Positions 1 to 11,934 of a stretch of 64,000 nucleotides of DNA are shown piece by piece. Where the stretch lies: contig MJGA01000003.1 of the NCBI GenBank assembly GCA_001910725.1, positions 496,001 to 560,000 on the forward strand, read 5' to 3'. The DNA is from Phanerodontia chrysosporium (Eukaryota; Basidiomycota; Agaricomycetes; Polyporales; Phanerochaetaceae). The notes beneath the pieces are model-generated. The model had not been told where the DNA came from, searched no databases, and saw only the letters and a program-made list of their open reading frames with translations. Position 1 is the stretch's first letter. Each line of letters opens with the position of its first letter. The position numbers were made by a program, and so were the translations under genes.

Positions 1-527
1 TCGAGTTTCAGACAGCGCGGGTCGCAGACTATGTCCGGTTCGCGGGAGGCCTCGCGGCACACGACCCCTCAACGTTCGGCACCAGCTGGCGCACGATGGA
101 TCTTCTGGCCCGGGCGCATTGCGAGCGGTCATTGTGCGCGTACATGCATCGTCGCGAAGACCAATCGGCTATACGGTCACTTGCAGTCTGGAACTAGGTC
201 GTGTGCGAGGGCCTTCCACGCTTGTCAAGACGCTTGCCACTTCCCCTCATGCTAGAAAATAGCTCGCACAAGGTCTGAACCCTGCGCCATTCGGCTTCGG
301 TCACGCTCGCGCATCGCCAGCACAAAAGTAGAACCAGCTGGTGCGTGCCCAGACACATGCGCGATGTCGTGGTACGCAAACTCGGGGTCGACTTCGTTTT
401 CCTCGCTATCTCACGAAATGATCACCGTGACTGGACTTCAATAGACCCCGTCTGGCCGGCCACAAATACAGAATTATCATAATGTACATCCGTAGGAAAT
501 AGATAACATAAAATCCATAACGCAACC
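1..527. other. No gene seen at left edge
   Basis: Short open frames on both strands have no recognisable domain, splice structure or homology. The right part is the probable 3' untranslated region of the minus-strand gene that ends at 528. Confidence 0.5.
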
Positions 528-1715
528 TCAGCTCAAGTCAAGTCCTGCCTGTGCCTGCCACGGCCGTTCCTGCGGCGGTGGCGGGTGCGCCGCCATGTCC
601 CACATCGCTGGCCCGCCGCCACGCCCGCGCTGCCCAAACATCGCCGGCCTCCGTCCCTGGGTCATACGCATCCCCGGCACCTCCTGCATCGGCCGCTGGC
701 CGCCCGGTGGGCCCGTCGTAATGTTAATGAACGGCGAGACACCCGACGCAGGCCGCTCGTCCTGCTGTGGGCTCGGCTCGCGCGGCTGGCGGACAATGGG
801 CACATACTGCGACATCGCGAGCTCACGCGCTTCCTCCTCGAGCCAGCCCCGCGCCTCGACGTTCGCGCGGTCGATGCCGAGCAGCTTCCGGAGCTCCTCG
901 TTCTCTTGCTCGAGCCGTGCGATCTCGGCCTCGCGTTCCATTGCCCAGTCTTCTCGGTTGTCGAGCAGCTGCTCGAGAAGCTGTTCCTCCTCTTCAGGCG
1001 TCCGCGATTTGCCGTTCTTGTGTGTCTCGGATGGGTCTTCGCCTGCCATGGAGTGTAGAAGCGCGTGAAGGTTCTCGGATAGGCGTTGAAGTGAAGTAGC
1101 GATGGCTGTATTTGACGTGAGGTCGCCCTGCATTTGTGCCGTTTCACGAGTGAGAAGGAGGTGTTCGTAGTGCTTCGTCAGCGTCAGCTCATGCTGCTGA
1201 GCTGCAAGCTTCAAGAATAGGTCAGGAATGAACAGAGTGATATCTGTAATCCAAAGCGTACTGCATGGCTGCGAAACTTGTTCATTATAGTCTCCATCGT
1301 CTGCTCGTATTCCTTTAGCAGACCATTCAGCTGTCTGTTCTCCTGCAACAGCTGATGGTTTTCGATGATAATCTGAGCATTTTGTCGCTCGAGCTCAGAC
1401 TCGAACACCTCTATAAATGAAAACTTTAGACCTTTGTATTCCTGTAATAGCACTTGGACATACCCTTCGAGATATCCGTGTTGACTCTCCGAAGAGTAAA
1501 CCCACTGGCAAGATCTGTTGCTTGCGTCTGTTATGTGTACTTGATTCAGATGGGTTTGAGCAGGCCAGAGACAGCAAGACACGGAGAATTACTTTGAGAG
1601 TCTCCGCGAGCCCGTGCAAGCTGCTAGACATCTTATGGTTGTGGCTGTTTTGCTCGCTCAGTTCCATGAGGAGCTGGTAGGCGCGAATGAGGTCGCCCTC
1701 CATATCGTGGTACAT
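528..1715 (-). CDS. SIKE/FGFR1OP2-family coiled-coil protein (STRIPAK component)
   Basis: Three exons (1715-1593, 1408-1262, about 1205-528) join in phase 0 and give about 313 residues. The start is the ATG at 1715-1713, giving [13 protein letters not shown]. Exon 2 carries the family core, with [20 protein letters not shown] followed by MNKFRSH. Exon 3 has a second heptad block, [15 protein letters not shown]. Both blocks match the order and spacing seen in human FGFR1OP2/SIKE1. The C-terminal 90 residues are Pro/Gly/Arg-rich and probably disordered. Family members are small scaffolds of the STRIPAK phosphatase-kinase complex; the Sordaria homologue SCI1 is needed for hyphal fusion and fruiting, so a role in development is inferred. 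Introns are 184 and about 56 nt; the first is long, so its ends are less certain. Upstream exons cannot be excluded. Confidence 0.75.
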
Positions 1716-2264
1716 GGTGAACGGATGCAGCTTGGCGGATTTCGATGGTGGTCTGAGGGCAAGTTGAGCGGATCGGCCAGCTGCACGCGGCCGTGACGGA
1801 AGGCGACGTGACGCGGCGTGACGATAGGCTGCCAACCGACGGCGACCTCCGCAACGGCGGGTTGGCAAGCAAAGTGGAGGAAAAACTATATATTCGCGAA
1901 GGTGTCCTCCTCGATATTTTGTCTCCTGGCTCTTCCTGTGGTCTTCAGGACTTCGAGTGAGCGACACGACCTGGAGGTTGAGCCTTCTAGGACGGTTTCC
2001 ATTTGCGGCGGTGAGTGTCACACGCTCATTTGGCGCCGCCGGCTATGATTGGCGTTTCGAAGGAGGAGACATTCTCTGCCTTCGACGTTGTGTGCCATCC
2101 TCTGCCTCCTGTACAACACAGACCTCTCACTCCCTTCGTTCTCAGGAAATCGACCAAGTGTCTTTATTTGATACATATACTCTTCACCTTAACGCCAATT
2201 CTTCGCTTCAATAGCTCTCCCCGACCACCCCCTCACGAACACCACCAAGCAACTCACGACACCC
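1716..2264. promoter_or_regulatory. Divergent promoter region
   Basis: About 550 bp separate the SIKE-like start (minus) from the R3HCC1L-like start (plus). Pyrimidine-rich tracts precede the plus-strand ATG at 2265. No clear TATA box was seen close to either start. Confidence 0.4.
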
Positions 2265-3114
2265 ATGGCAGCCACTCTCTCTCAGCTTTCAGCCTGTGTC
2301 ACTCGGATTCTCTCCTTGACTGGTTTCCCAAAGGAGTTAAAAACGAGGGACATTCAGGCTGCATTTGCAGAATGGGAGAATGCGAACGGTGGTTTCAAGA
2401 TCAAGTGGATAGATGACACGAGCCTTCTCATCGTCTTCGCTGACGCTACAGTCGGTGAGTGCTTCTTTTCCTCGTGTCCAGCTCTCTCCCTCGGAGGGTC
2501 TCGTGCCCCGCTGGTACATGCCCCTATAGACGTACTGACGAAGCCCTTGTTCTTTTCCAGCCAAACGTGCTTATCTCCACACTCTGGCGTACCCACCCGC
2601 CATTTTCTCGTCACCAACATCCGCCAATACGGCGACTATCAAGCCATACGACGGACCTGATGCCCAGTCCGTCATTCAGACCGTAAATGCGCGCCAGCAC
2701 AACAGCAACGGACGAGGCCACAATGTCCGTAACTCTGTTTCGCATGGTCGGAACGTGTCCGTCAGTCATTCCTTTCGCAACAACGGCCAGTCAAACGGCA
2801 ACGCCGGCGTAGACGCAGCCCGCGAACGCGACCAGCCCTCCCCTACTCTCCCTAGCTTGCCATCCCACCCTACGCTCAACGCTTTGATTTCCTCTTCCCT
2901 CGGAGATGTCGAAGACCCCTCTGCCGTGGACCCCGCTGTGCTTGCTGCGCAGCCGGAGCACAGCGCTCCGCGCATTGGCGACCCTGCAAAGCGCATGCTT
3001 GGCGCAGCCATGGGTGTGCGACACCCCGCACTCGGTCCCCGCATCATCAATGGCGCAGCGAACGGTGTCGGCGACATGCAGAGGGCTATGGGAGGGCTGG
3101 TCGTCGCCGAGTAA
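2265..3114 (+). CDS. R3HCC1L-type RRM-like domain protein
   Basis: Two exons (2265-2454 and 2561-3114) with a 106-nt GTGAGT...CCAG intron give 247 residues. The N-terminal 75 residues hold the conserved block, FPKELKTRDIQAAF followed by GGFKIKWIDDTSLLIVF. It resembles the C-terminal RRM-like fold of animal R3HCC1/R3HCC1L proteins, where the IKWVDDTHALGVF signature is diagnostic. The intron splits this domain right after ADATV, as expected for a true exon junction. The remainder is low complexity (Asn/Ser/Gly, then Pro/Ala) with no second domain, and no R3H domain is present. Molecular function is unknown in fungi; RNA association is an inference from the fold. Confidence 0.75.
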
Positions 3115-3434
3115 AGCGTCCGTCGCGGTATCGTCAAAGTCGTCAAGTCACAGCACATCATGCTACCGGTCAGAGTTGCATCATTTCGGTCGCAGTCGCA
3201 GGTTTCTTTCAGGAGGGATGAGGATCGATTCGGATTCAGGTTCATCGTTATATTGTCTGTCGCTGCTCTCAACCATAATAACATCACACATGGTCCGCCA
3301 TCCTGCACACATGATATCCTCGCTGGTCATCCGGTCATGTTTAACTCACCTACAATCCTGACATCCCTGCCGTCACAGGTCCTCATTGTTCCCTCTATCC
3401 TCCATTACGGTCGTTTGTTCCCCCTGTCGAAGGA
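3115..3434. other. Intergenic, no gene seen
   Basis: This is the probable 3' untranslated region of the preceding gene. No supported open frame or repeat is visible. Confidence 0.5.
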
Positions 3435-3710
3435 ATGTTGACTTCTTACGTCCCGAGACAGATATCCTCGAGCCTAGTGACGCTTCAAACGCGTGTCTCC
3501 GCTAATGAGCGCGACGCCGGCGCTTCCTCCGGACAGCCACCTGCACCGGGTCCAGACGGGAATAATGAACCGATTGCGCAACTACGGAAGATCGTTACCA
3601 TCCGTAAGTCTCATTGCACTGTGCCACTCACTTCATATATGCTGTACCTCTGACTCTTCTTCGATATCTGCGCAGGCGTCAGGGACCGTGGGGTGCCTAG
3701 GGAAGGTTGA
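3435..3710 (+). CDS. Possible small two-exon protein, unknown function
   Basis: A 67-residue product is predicted from 3435-3603 plus 3676-3710. The 72-nt intron has a consensus GTAAGT donor, a CTGAC branch-like element and a pyrimidine-rich GCGCAG acceptor. The two parts join in phase, ending in IAQLRKIVTIRVRDRGVPREG-type basic sequence just before a stop. The well-formed splice site is the main support. No domain is recognised and the start codon is uncertain; the piece could also be the last exons of a longer gene or a non-coding transcript. Confidence 0.3.
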
Positions 3711-5214
3711 ACGGGCGTAGCTGGTCAGTTCCTCTGCTATTGGACGCCGAACCGGTCTCAGAATAAAGCAGGCCTGCTTGGCAACACATGTTCAGCGAGG
3801 GTCGTCGGCTTGCCTATCATTACCTCATAACGAGCTTGTAGGCCGAGGCGGGCCGTCGTCGCCTGCTGGGCGGGCAGATCCAGGGCAACCGAACGCGGAC
3901 TCCCGCTGTTAGCTCTGGTGAGACATGGGGTGCATACGCAGCGGTGGTGTATAGACGCACCGGCGTGCTTCCCATGTAGGTTTGGACAACCGTCAGACAA
4001 CCGTTGACCGTCGGCACATGTCAACGAGCGTGTGTAGGCGGCGTGACAGCTGTGCCAAGTGTGAGTTGCTAATTTCCAGGCAGGGATCCCCCCTACTACT
4101 ATAGTGTGTTTCGCAAAACTTTAAGAATGAGCCGGCGAGGGATTCCATCTATCGGGTGCGTTGGCATTCGAATTGTTTGCTGCTTTGGTTGTCCGTTGAC
4201 CGCCATTGTCCTCACGGCTGCGACTTCCCGCTATGAATAGTGCCGACTCACCAGGCCAGTCGACATGGTTGTCCGTCCCACCGAAGGAGCAAGGATCGAG
4301 CAAGCCTTAAGCAGGGTCCACGGGCAACATCGTATGACAGCGGATATGCGTGAGTCATCCTTTCACATACAATGGAAGCCGATCAAGTGGCGGTCGTGAC
4401 GCTCGGGTTCCACTTGCAGAAGTTTGTTGCTGCGGCCTAAACTCAACTATCGAAGATGGACGACCACGCTTCCGCGATATCTGGATTTCTGGAGTGCGAG
4501 ACGCCTCATCACGCGCACGCTCGCAGCGGCAAGCGGCACATCCTTACAATGCCTTGTGTCTTACCCTTGCAGATGCCTTCTTTTGCGCTGCCTGCGATGG
4601 CGTACTGGATGTCTGATCTGTCGAATGCCCAGGACGGAACAAAAGCGCGGCTGATGGGCCACATGTTGGACCGTCGTCCTGGGGTTCATAGCCCACGCTT
4701 CGTGGTGATAGCATGTGGATGTCCAGGCACTAGGGAGACAAAGGTCGACGACTGCCGGGCGTTGGCCACGAGTGCAGGGTGTGTATCGGCTGAGATGAAT
4801 CATTTCCGAAGAAGTATGTTGCTTTGTGCGGGCAGGGATTGCTTGTATTGTTAGGGGCGTGGGGCGGCCCAAGCGTCGCTCGCGACCTTCCTGATGCAAT
4901 GGCAGGCCGCAAATGACTGTGTTCATCGCCTGTGCTACGGCCACGCTCGCTCCCTTGCGCCGGCCTGATTTCTCCGGATATGGGCTCTTGACGCGCAATG
5001 TGTGCGGCGAATCTCTTCTTTTTTCCAGGGTCCGCAAGTATCAGCCTCCAGGCAGTTCGTCTATCTGGATCCGCTTGCGTAGAATGCTCGCGCTATGCAG
5101 CGCGATCACCCGGGTGCCACTACGGTCCATATCCCAGCCTACCGCAGCTCCTTCGCTGCATCATCGTATATATAACAGCACACTCCCACCGCCGTCGCTC
5201 TCCGCCCCGCACAC
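3711..5214. other. Intergenic, no gene seen
   Basis: About 1.5 kb. Several open frames of 60-160 codons overlap on both strands with arginine- and cysteine-rich translations typical of non-coding GC-rich DNA. No domain or convincing intron set was seen. The last 50 bp are the core promoter of the next gene. Confidence 0.45.
5167..5175 (+). promoter_or_regulatory. TATA box of the 5215 gene
   Basis: The string TATATATAA lies about 48 bp upstream of the ATG at 5215, followed by a C-rich leader. This is a good core-promoter match and supports the chosen start. Confidence 0.6.
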
Positions 5215-6498
5215 ATGTCGTACTCCCGCCAGACACAGATGGGCCTTGCTCCCATCAGACAGCTCAATCAATTCATCGCCAGACCAGATGCCCTTGATAC
5301 CACAGGTACTCATATACATACAGGTGCGCTTACTCCAGCTGCGCCCCTCTCACACGCACAGCTCACCAACATGACCACCGCAGAATGGTACCCAGAGCAG
5401 CTCTACGACGACGCAAAGTGGTACCACCCATGGGACCCTGCACTCGCAAAGCACGCCGCCATGCCCGAATACGACGTGTTTTCGCCACAGGAGCACGACC
5501 CTTACACCGCAGAAATCGGCGAGCAGCGGCCAGCGTCGTGCTTCAGCGGGCTCTCCACCCCGGGGCTCTCGTATAGAGACTCCTCTTGCTCACCGCTCTC
5601 GTCCATCGACGATCCGGGCTTCCCACCCGTTCCTAACGCCGAAGCTGCGTGCTTCTCCGCCGCCGTAGCTTCGACATCACAGCTTCTCGCCTCGCCGCCA
5701 CACTTCTCGCCCACGAGCCAGCATTTAGCGTACCCGTTCGCAGGGCCGCAGGAGCAAGAGTGTTCCGCGTACATGCTCGAGCCATCGCACCCGTTCGCGC
5801 TGCCTACCGTGGACGAGATACTCGCCTGCGAAGCGAGCTGGCCAGAGCTGCTCCAGCAGGAGTCACAGCCAGCAGCCCTGTTCTCGTTTCCGGGCGCCGA
5901 AGCGCTGCCGCCACACATGCCTCCATCGCCGTCTGACGCAGAGGAGGCACGGCAGATGCCCGAGCTGCAGCATCCGAAGCCGTGGCGGCCGTTCGTGCCC
6001 TCGTGGCAGACTGCAACGGAGTTCGATCTGGCAGAATACGTCCCGCCGCAGCCTCCGAGTCAGGGCTCGGAAGCCAGTCACTCAGGAGATGCCTCGTGCC
6101 AGGCGGGTCCGTCCTGGGTTTCTCCATCTCACGGGCAGCAGGAACGGATCGTTCAAGTGAAGGAAGAAGAAAAGGATTTCTATCTGGAGGAGGAGGATAT
6201 CGAAGATGGATGTGAGGATGAGTTTGGGATGGATCTCGAATGGCCGTCCTCGGAAGACCAGGATGTCTTCGCAGAGGCACTACACGCGCTACCAGCGCAT
6301 CACCCATACGCTGGCGGACCCCCTGCAACCCGCTTCGGTCCCGCCACATTGCCGCCGATCTCTGTCCACCGACTCGGACACGTCCCACAAGTTTTGCCCG
6401 CCGACTCGTTGCTCTACCAACCTCTCCATCGTTCGGTCGCGTCGAGCGAGTGGACATCTGCAGAACCAAATACGTACGCCTACGCTCATTGTCCTTAA
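5215..6498 (+). CDS. Ser/Pro-rich protein with acidic C-terminal region, unknown
   Basis: A single open frame of 427 residues begins MSYSRQTQMGLAPIRQLNQF. Most of it is rich in Ser, Pro, Ala and Gln, with aromatic-acidic patches. Residues about 305-345 form a strongly acidic block with runs of Glu and Asp. Such composition is common in fungal transcriptional regulators, but no DNA-binding domain is visible, so no function is assigned. The start is supported by the TATA box. The 3' end is less secure: a GTACGC donor near 6473 and an ATTTAG acceptor near 6517 could remove the stop and extend the protein by a Cys-rich tail. Confidence 0.6.
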   Translation: MSYSRQTQMGLAPIRQLNQFIARPDALDTTGTHIHTGALTPAAPLSHAQLTNMTTAEWYPEQLYDDAKWYHPWDPALAKHAAMPEYDVFSPQEHDPYTAEIGEQRPASCFSGLSTPGLSYRDSSCSPLSSIDDPGFPPVPNAEAACFSAAVASTSQLLASPPHFSPTSQHLAYPFAGPQEQECSAYMLEPSHPFALPTVDEILACEASWPELLQQESQPAALFSFPGAEALPPHMPPSPSDAEEARQMPELQHPKPWRPFVPSWQTATEFDLAEYVPPQPPSQGSEASHSGDASCQAGPSWVSPSHGQQERIVQVKEEEKDFYLEEEDIEDGCEDEFGMDLEWPSSEDQDVFAEALHALPAHHPYAGGPPATRFGPATLPPISVHRLGHVPQVLPADSLLYQPLHRSVASSEWTSAEPNTYAYAHCP

Positions 6499-6944
6499 TT
6501 TCTCTCTGCAATTTAGTCTACTGCACGTTTGCCAGCATTGTCCACTCCTTTGTTTCCGGTTTTCGTTCTGTCCCCATGAGGACCCCGCCTGCATTCCGCT
6601 CTCACATCGCATTGTATTTATGCATTCTCGCTCTTCGTTCTCCACCATTGCCAGCATGTACACTACCGCACGTGTTGTCTTGCCCATGTCGTGGCGACAA
6701 ATAGAGTGTACCACCAGGGACCGTATTGCAGCAGCCAATCGCAGCGATCCCCAGGTCCCGTGTTTGACAAATTCACATGTCTCACAATCACCACGGGCGC
6801 CTGCCCAATATGCGGCGTTACGCCTGTGAAGCGCCCGTATGTATTCGGTACAGTGAGAGCCGGATGCGGGGCTCCTCCCAGTGCACCTCTTTCCTCTCTT
6901 TATGCTCGGCCTGGTACGCCCCACCCCCACTCTCTACCTAGGCC
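6499..6944. other. Intergenic, possible 3' extension of previous gene
   Basis: An open frame through 6829 could be a spliced extension of the 5215 gene. Otherwise this is 3' untranslated sequence and the promoter of the 6945 gene. No domain was recognised. Confidence 0.35.
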
Positions 6945-7950
6945 ATGGCTAGAACGCCCCGCACGCCCGGCCCCTCTGCTCTCACGACCACCGGCGTGTT
7001 CTCCGTGTTAAAGAAGAGTGCTCTCGCTGTCATTGCCAGCCCAGAGGACGAGGAGGATTGCGCATGTTGGGAGGAGGAACCGCCGACTCTGGTACGCAAG
7101 GACACTGCCTATGTGACACTGCTGAGCTCAGTCATAACTTTCCGTGCCTTCACAGACCGTGAACCTCGATGCGCTGTATGGTCTCATCTCTCCACTCTCA
7201 CGCGTTTCCTGGAGTTCCGTCGCTGCTTCGTGCGCCGGCAGCGTCGCCCATGCAGTCCAGAGATACTTCCTAGACGACATTCACGAGCTCGTGCGGTCAA
7301 TGGCAGATGTAGAGTTCCAGAACTGGGAAGACTACGACTTCTCTGTCTACGACGTTAGTGCGGTGATTCTCGTTTGCGCTTTCTAGAGTCTGACGCGCTT
7401 TACCACCAGACCGCTGCAGAGGAGTCTGTGAATCCATGTCCCGCTGCGGTAGATGGGCCCTCGTCATCCCCTAGACCCAAGTCGCCTGTTCGGCAAGTGG
7501 GAAAGCGACGTAAATTGGACCCTGTAAGCAGTTATGACGCTCCCGAAGACGCTTGTTCAGCTCACACCGGACACGTATTAGGAGCTGGACGAAGTACTCG
7601 TCATTAAGAACGACAATGCTGACATCCCGACCATCGTCATTACGCCGTGTCCCACGCTTCCGCGCGACGAGTCGTGTCTCGTACCCTATCAAGACGTCTC
7701 GTTTGGCAACAGGCTGGCTGTACCAATGCATCCTGTCGTCAACGAGGCGTTCCCGCCATTACTCCCGAAATCTCTGCCATACGTCGAGCGGTGGCGGTTC
7801 AAGGATGGGCACTGGTGGGCTGTGCTTCCCACGCTCGAAGAGCAGATGAAGCGAGGCATGTTCTCTCGCCCTATCATGCGACGGCGAAGGGTGCACCAGG
7901 AGTCGTGGACACGCCCACAGAGGATACGACGCGCAATTCCGAAACAATAG
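6945..7950 (+). CDS. Uncharacterised four-exon protein
   Basis: Four exons (6945-7091, 7156-7353, 7410-7523, 7582-7950), all joined in phase 0, give 275 residues. The three introns are 64, 56 and 58 nt with GTACGC, GTTAGT and GTAAGC donors. The regular splicing strongly supports a real gene. The N-terminus is short and basic. Exon 2 is hydrophobic and helical around LDALYGLISPLSRV. Exon 3 carries a nuclear-localisation-like GKRRKL. The C-terminal third is rich in Pro and aromatic residues (YVERWRFKDGHWWAVLPTLE) and ends in a basic tail. I recognise no family; it looks like a fungal lineage-specific protein. Confidence 0.65.
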
Positions 7951-8543
7951 CGTCCTCGTTGTTTGCGCCGCGGCGTAATTGTAGACGTAAGGCCTACTGC
8001 CTTCCGGCTGCATCCCGACGACGAGTCTCGGACTTGCACACGGACATCCACTGTCGCTACCACCTTTCATGTCCCCCACGGCATTCACTCAAAACTTGCG
8101 CTGCCCGTATACCCCCAATAGGTTGCCTCGCTCTGGCTGGGGCGCCACACTAGGCAAGGAGCGCTCCATCGGGACACGTTCATTAAAGTCTGGATGTTCG
8201 GTCACCATCTTTCTGGATATTCGATACCATCTACACACTGTCGTATGCATTGCCTGGGTAATCTGGATGTATCATAGTATTTCCTGTCACCAAGATGTTT
8301 GCTCCGGACGTCCGCAGTGCGAAGCCGTGTGCGCGCTTATTCCATGCGCGCGGATCTGCCACGTGCGCGGAGACGGTGACGCGGGGACACACAGCTCCTG
8401 CGTGCTGCACTTCTGAACTGTATATGTGGCACTTACCCGTCTTTCCTCTCCACCTTCACCACACTACAACCACCACCCTGGCCCCGTTGTAACACTCACT
8501 CCCGTCTCTAGGGCCCGCATATAGTCGGCTGCACGGACAGTCC
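7951..8543. other. Intergenic and promoter region
   Basis: No supported gene. A CATATA element lies about 20-25 bp before the ATG at 8544, preceded by long pyrimidine-rich stretches. Confidence 0.4.
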
Positions 8544-11500
8544 ATGTCTTTCAAGGCCATTGTCTACGCCTACGTCCTCGGAGGTCTCACTTTCATCCCA
8601 CTCGTCGTTCTCGCAGCTTGTTTCTATGCTATCTACACCTCGGTGCCCGTTGGAGACCCGGATACAAGCAAACATACACGCGCGAAGCTAGAACGGCGCT
8701 CGCAAGAGTCGGAGGACGAGAAGGACAATGATGAGGGTGCTCCAGCCACGGCCTCTGCGCCGTCGGAGCTCAACGACGTGCCTAGGACTCGCAAGGGCTG
8801 GCTGACAGTGCGCAGGACATTTGAGGAGACTGCCTCTGACGGCTCCTATGTCGGGCTCGTCAAGGGCTTCCTCGACGCCCGGTCGAAAGACCCGAAGCGT
8901 TCACGGCCGAAGGATATGTGGTACGTCGTGCTCAAGGGCAAGGTCCTCTACCTCTACGAGGACGAGAACATGACGGAGTGCGAGGCCGCGATTGAGCTCG
9001 GCAGCCACGACGTCGTGATCTATCCCGAGGGCTTGCTCGACGGCGAGCTCTTCGCGAAGCGGAATGCTATCTGCCTGAAGCCCAAGGTCTCGAGCGTCGA
9101 TAACGGCCTGCCGAGTATCACGAAAGAGATGCAGACGACCCCAGACTTTACCGATGAAGTGCTGCAGAAGGGTGGCAACGAGAAGCAGAAGCAGAGGGAC
9201 AAGGCGCGGGCGCAGGAGCTGGAGAAGCGACACGAGGAGGCGAAGCAGGAGGCCCTCGACCCGTCAACGCCGTGGTTCATCTTTGTCCGCTCGAACGTGG
9301 AGATGGAGGACTGGTACCTCGCACTCGTCCATGCGTCGGAACATCCACCGAACAGCTCAACCCTCGCTCCGCTGCAGCCCGTCTTCCGGCCGACCGACAT
9401 GATGCACCTCGTCGAGACCCTCGACGAGCAGCCCGACGTCATTCCTATGCGCTGGCTGAACGCGTTGATCGGGCGCATCTTCTTCAGCTTCTACCGGACG
9501 CAGCAGCTGGAGTCGTACATCATCGGCCGCCTGATGAAGAAGCTGTCCAAGATAAAGCGGCCAGGCTTCCTCACAGACGTATCCGTTCGCGAGGTCTCTG
9601 TCGGGAACACGGCGCCCACGTTTAGCAAGCCCATGCTGAAGGAGCTCACGAAAGAGGGTGACGCCTCCCTCGAGGTTCATCTCCACTACAAAGGCGAGGT
9701 CCGCATCACCGTGGATGCCACCGCAACCATTAACTTGGGTGCGCGTTTCAAAGCTTACACTGTGAAGCTCGTGCTCGCTGCTGTGCTGCGGGAGATCGAG
9801 GGAAACCTCCTCGTCAAGGTGAAGCGTCCGCCAAGCAACCGCATTTGGTACGCCTTTACCCAGATGCCACGCATGGTGTTGGACGTGGAGCCTGTGGTGA
9901 GCGACCGACAAATAACATGGAGCATGATATTGAGCACAATCGAATCAAGGCTCAAGGAAGTGGTGAGTCTTCATCATTGCGATCTCATTAATCAAGTCAG
10001 TGACTAACAGCATGCAGATCCAGGAGTCTGTGGTGATGCCGAACATGGACGACATCGCGTTCTTCGAGAGTTCAAAGTACAGACACCGTGGCGGCATTTG
10101 GGCCGACGCATCGCGGAACGAACGTGAAGAGTTCCCACCATCTTCAGAAACACAGGAGGAAGAGAAACAGCCCTCGTCAGCACCCGCCTCTGATCCTACC
10201 ACGCCTCTCGCAACGGATGTGGATCAACTTGGTCTCCAGAGATCCAGCTCTGCCCCTATCGAGGGCCATGTCGACGCTTTACCCGAAACTCTCCCACCCG
10301 GCCTCAAATCTCGTGCTACGACGATCTCGACCTCATCAGTTTCATCCAACGCCTCCGCTGCTAAAAGACGCACCTGGTTTGGCAACGGTCGAGATGAAGA
10401 GGCATCCGCGCCGGGACATCCGAGCAATCTCGAAGCTGCAGAGCCTGAGCGAGGGCGCACGGGCGCTCCTGATGCAACAGCAGTCAACCGCAGATCGAAC
10501 TCTACCCCTCATGCCTCTCAGACTGAGAGCTCCCCACGACTTGATGCCCCAGGCGATTATAGCGAGTCTGACGATTCTGAAGCGCGGGTGCCTGGCCGAC
10601 GATCGTCGTCGCAGCATTCGTCCAAGTCGGCACCCTCGCCGGATACTGCTCAGGACAGCTCTACAGGACCGTCCACAAGTCCTGCCGAGTCTTTCCTCTC
10701 TGGTTTCAAGGCAAAAAGCCCTGTTGTGTCTACGAAGACCTTCCCTGGAAGCCCTACCTCCAACTTCTTCCAGACGCTCAAGACCCGCGACAAGCAGGCC
10801 ATCAGCAACTCTGCGAAAGAGGCGATGCGCAAGTGGGGCGTCAACTGGGGAGGGCTCAAGAAGGATAGCCAGGCGACTAGCGGCGACGAGGCTGCTGATG
10901 GCGAGATGCAGCGGCAACCTGAGAAGGAACATAAAACACGGCCGAGCTATGCAGAGCTCCGTGCTGCTGTCGAGCAACGGAGGGTGTCCCATAATAGTGA
11001 TAGCCTGCTAGCTCCGGTGGGTGAGCCCTCGGAACCGATGGACATTCCCGGACGCAGTGTGCCAAGCACGTCCAACGGCGCTGCGAGTACCTCCGTCGGC
11101 AATGCCTCCTCGACGTCAGCCTCGCCCCAGTCGGACAGATTGATGCCAGACCCTGGCAGCCGGGCACGCTCGACATCGCCGTCGCTCGCTGCGCCGCCGG
11201 TGCGGCAGCGCACTGTCTCCAATCACTCGCATTCAGACACGGACGCGGCCCTGAGCCCACCACTTGATGAGGACGAGCCCCCTGTGCGGCCTATCTACAC
11301 TCAGCCGCCCGCACCGAAGACGATGACGATCCCGGGAATTCACGCCAGCCACCGCGGCGAGGTCATGTCGATGGGCTACGTCGCGCCGCCGCCGCCGCCG
11401 GAGCAAAAGAAGGGCGCGGCAATCCAGAGCGTGTACCGTCTCTGGAAGGGCCCACAGTCGCAGTCATCCCAGTCGGACGCACAAGCTTCGAGCGAGGAGG

Positions 11501-11934
11501 TCAACGTCCAGCAGCAGCCCGCGGAGAGTGCACCGCCGATGGTCACGCCCCAACCATTGACACCGACGCTCACGCCGACACCTGCACGCCCGGTCCCGCC
11601 CCCGCTGCCGCCGCGCTCGAACTCGACGAACGCGGTGTCGCTCCTGACAGAGCCCCCGCCGCACCCACCCGAGCTCGGAAACAACTCGCCGCCGGCGAGC
11701 GCAGCGCTGCAGTCGATCGTGTCGAAGGACCGTACGCGGCGCGCGTCCCTCGACCCGCCCGTGCCGCCACCGCTCCCCGCGCGTCGGCCGCCAGGGTCGT
11801 CTGTGGGGAGCGACTCGGCGGGCGGGAGCCCCGCGCCGTCGCTCCCTGGCTCGCCGGCTCTCGTCGACGAGGCCGCGCCGCCGAGACCGAAGCCGCCTGC
11901 GCTCCCGCCGCGGCGGGCTGCCGCCCCCGCATAG
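8544..11934 (+). CDS. Nvj2/TEX2-like PH and SMP domain lipid-transfer protein
   Basis: Two exons (8544-9962, 10018-11934) with a 55-nt intron give 1,111 residues. Residues 1-33 form a membrane anchor ([20 protein letters not shown]). A PH-like region spans about 95-260 ([20 protein letters not shown] and later [20 protein letters not shown]). An SMP lipid-transfer domain follows at about 300-510, beginning near [19 protein letters not shown] and including [15 protein letters not shown] and [13 protein letters not shown] elements. This order matches yeast Nvj2 and animal TEX2, ER proteins at membrane contact sites that move lipids such as ceramide. The C-terminal 600 residues are disordered, Ser/Pro-rich, and end with several PxxP SH3-ligand motifs ([28 protein letters not shown]). 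The intron falls inside the SMP domain. Confidence 0.88.
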
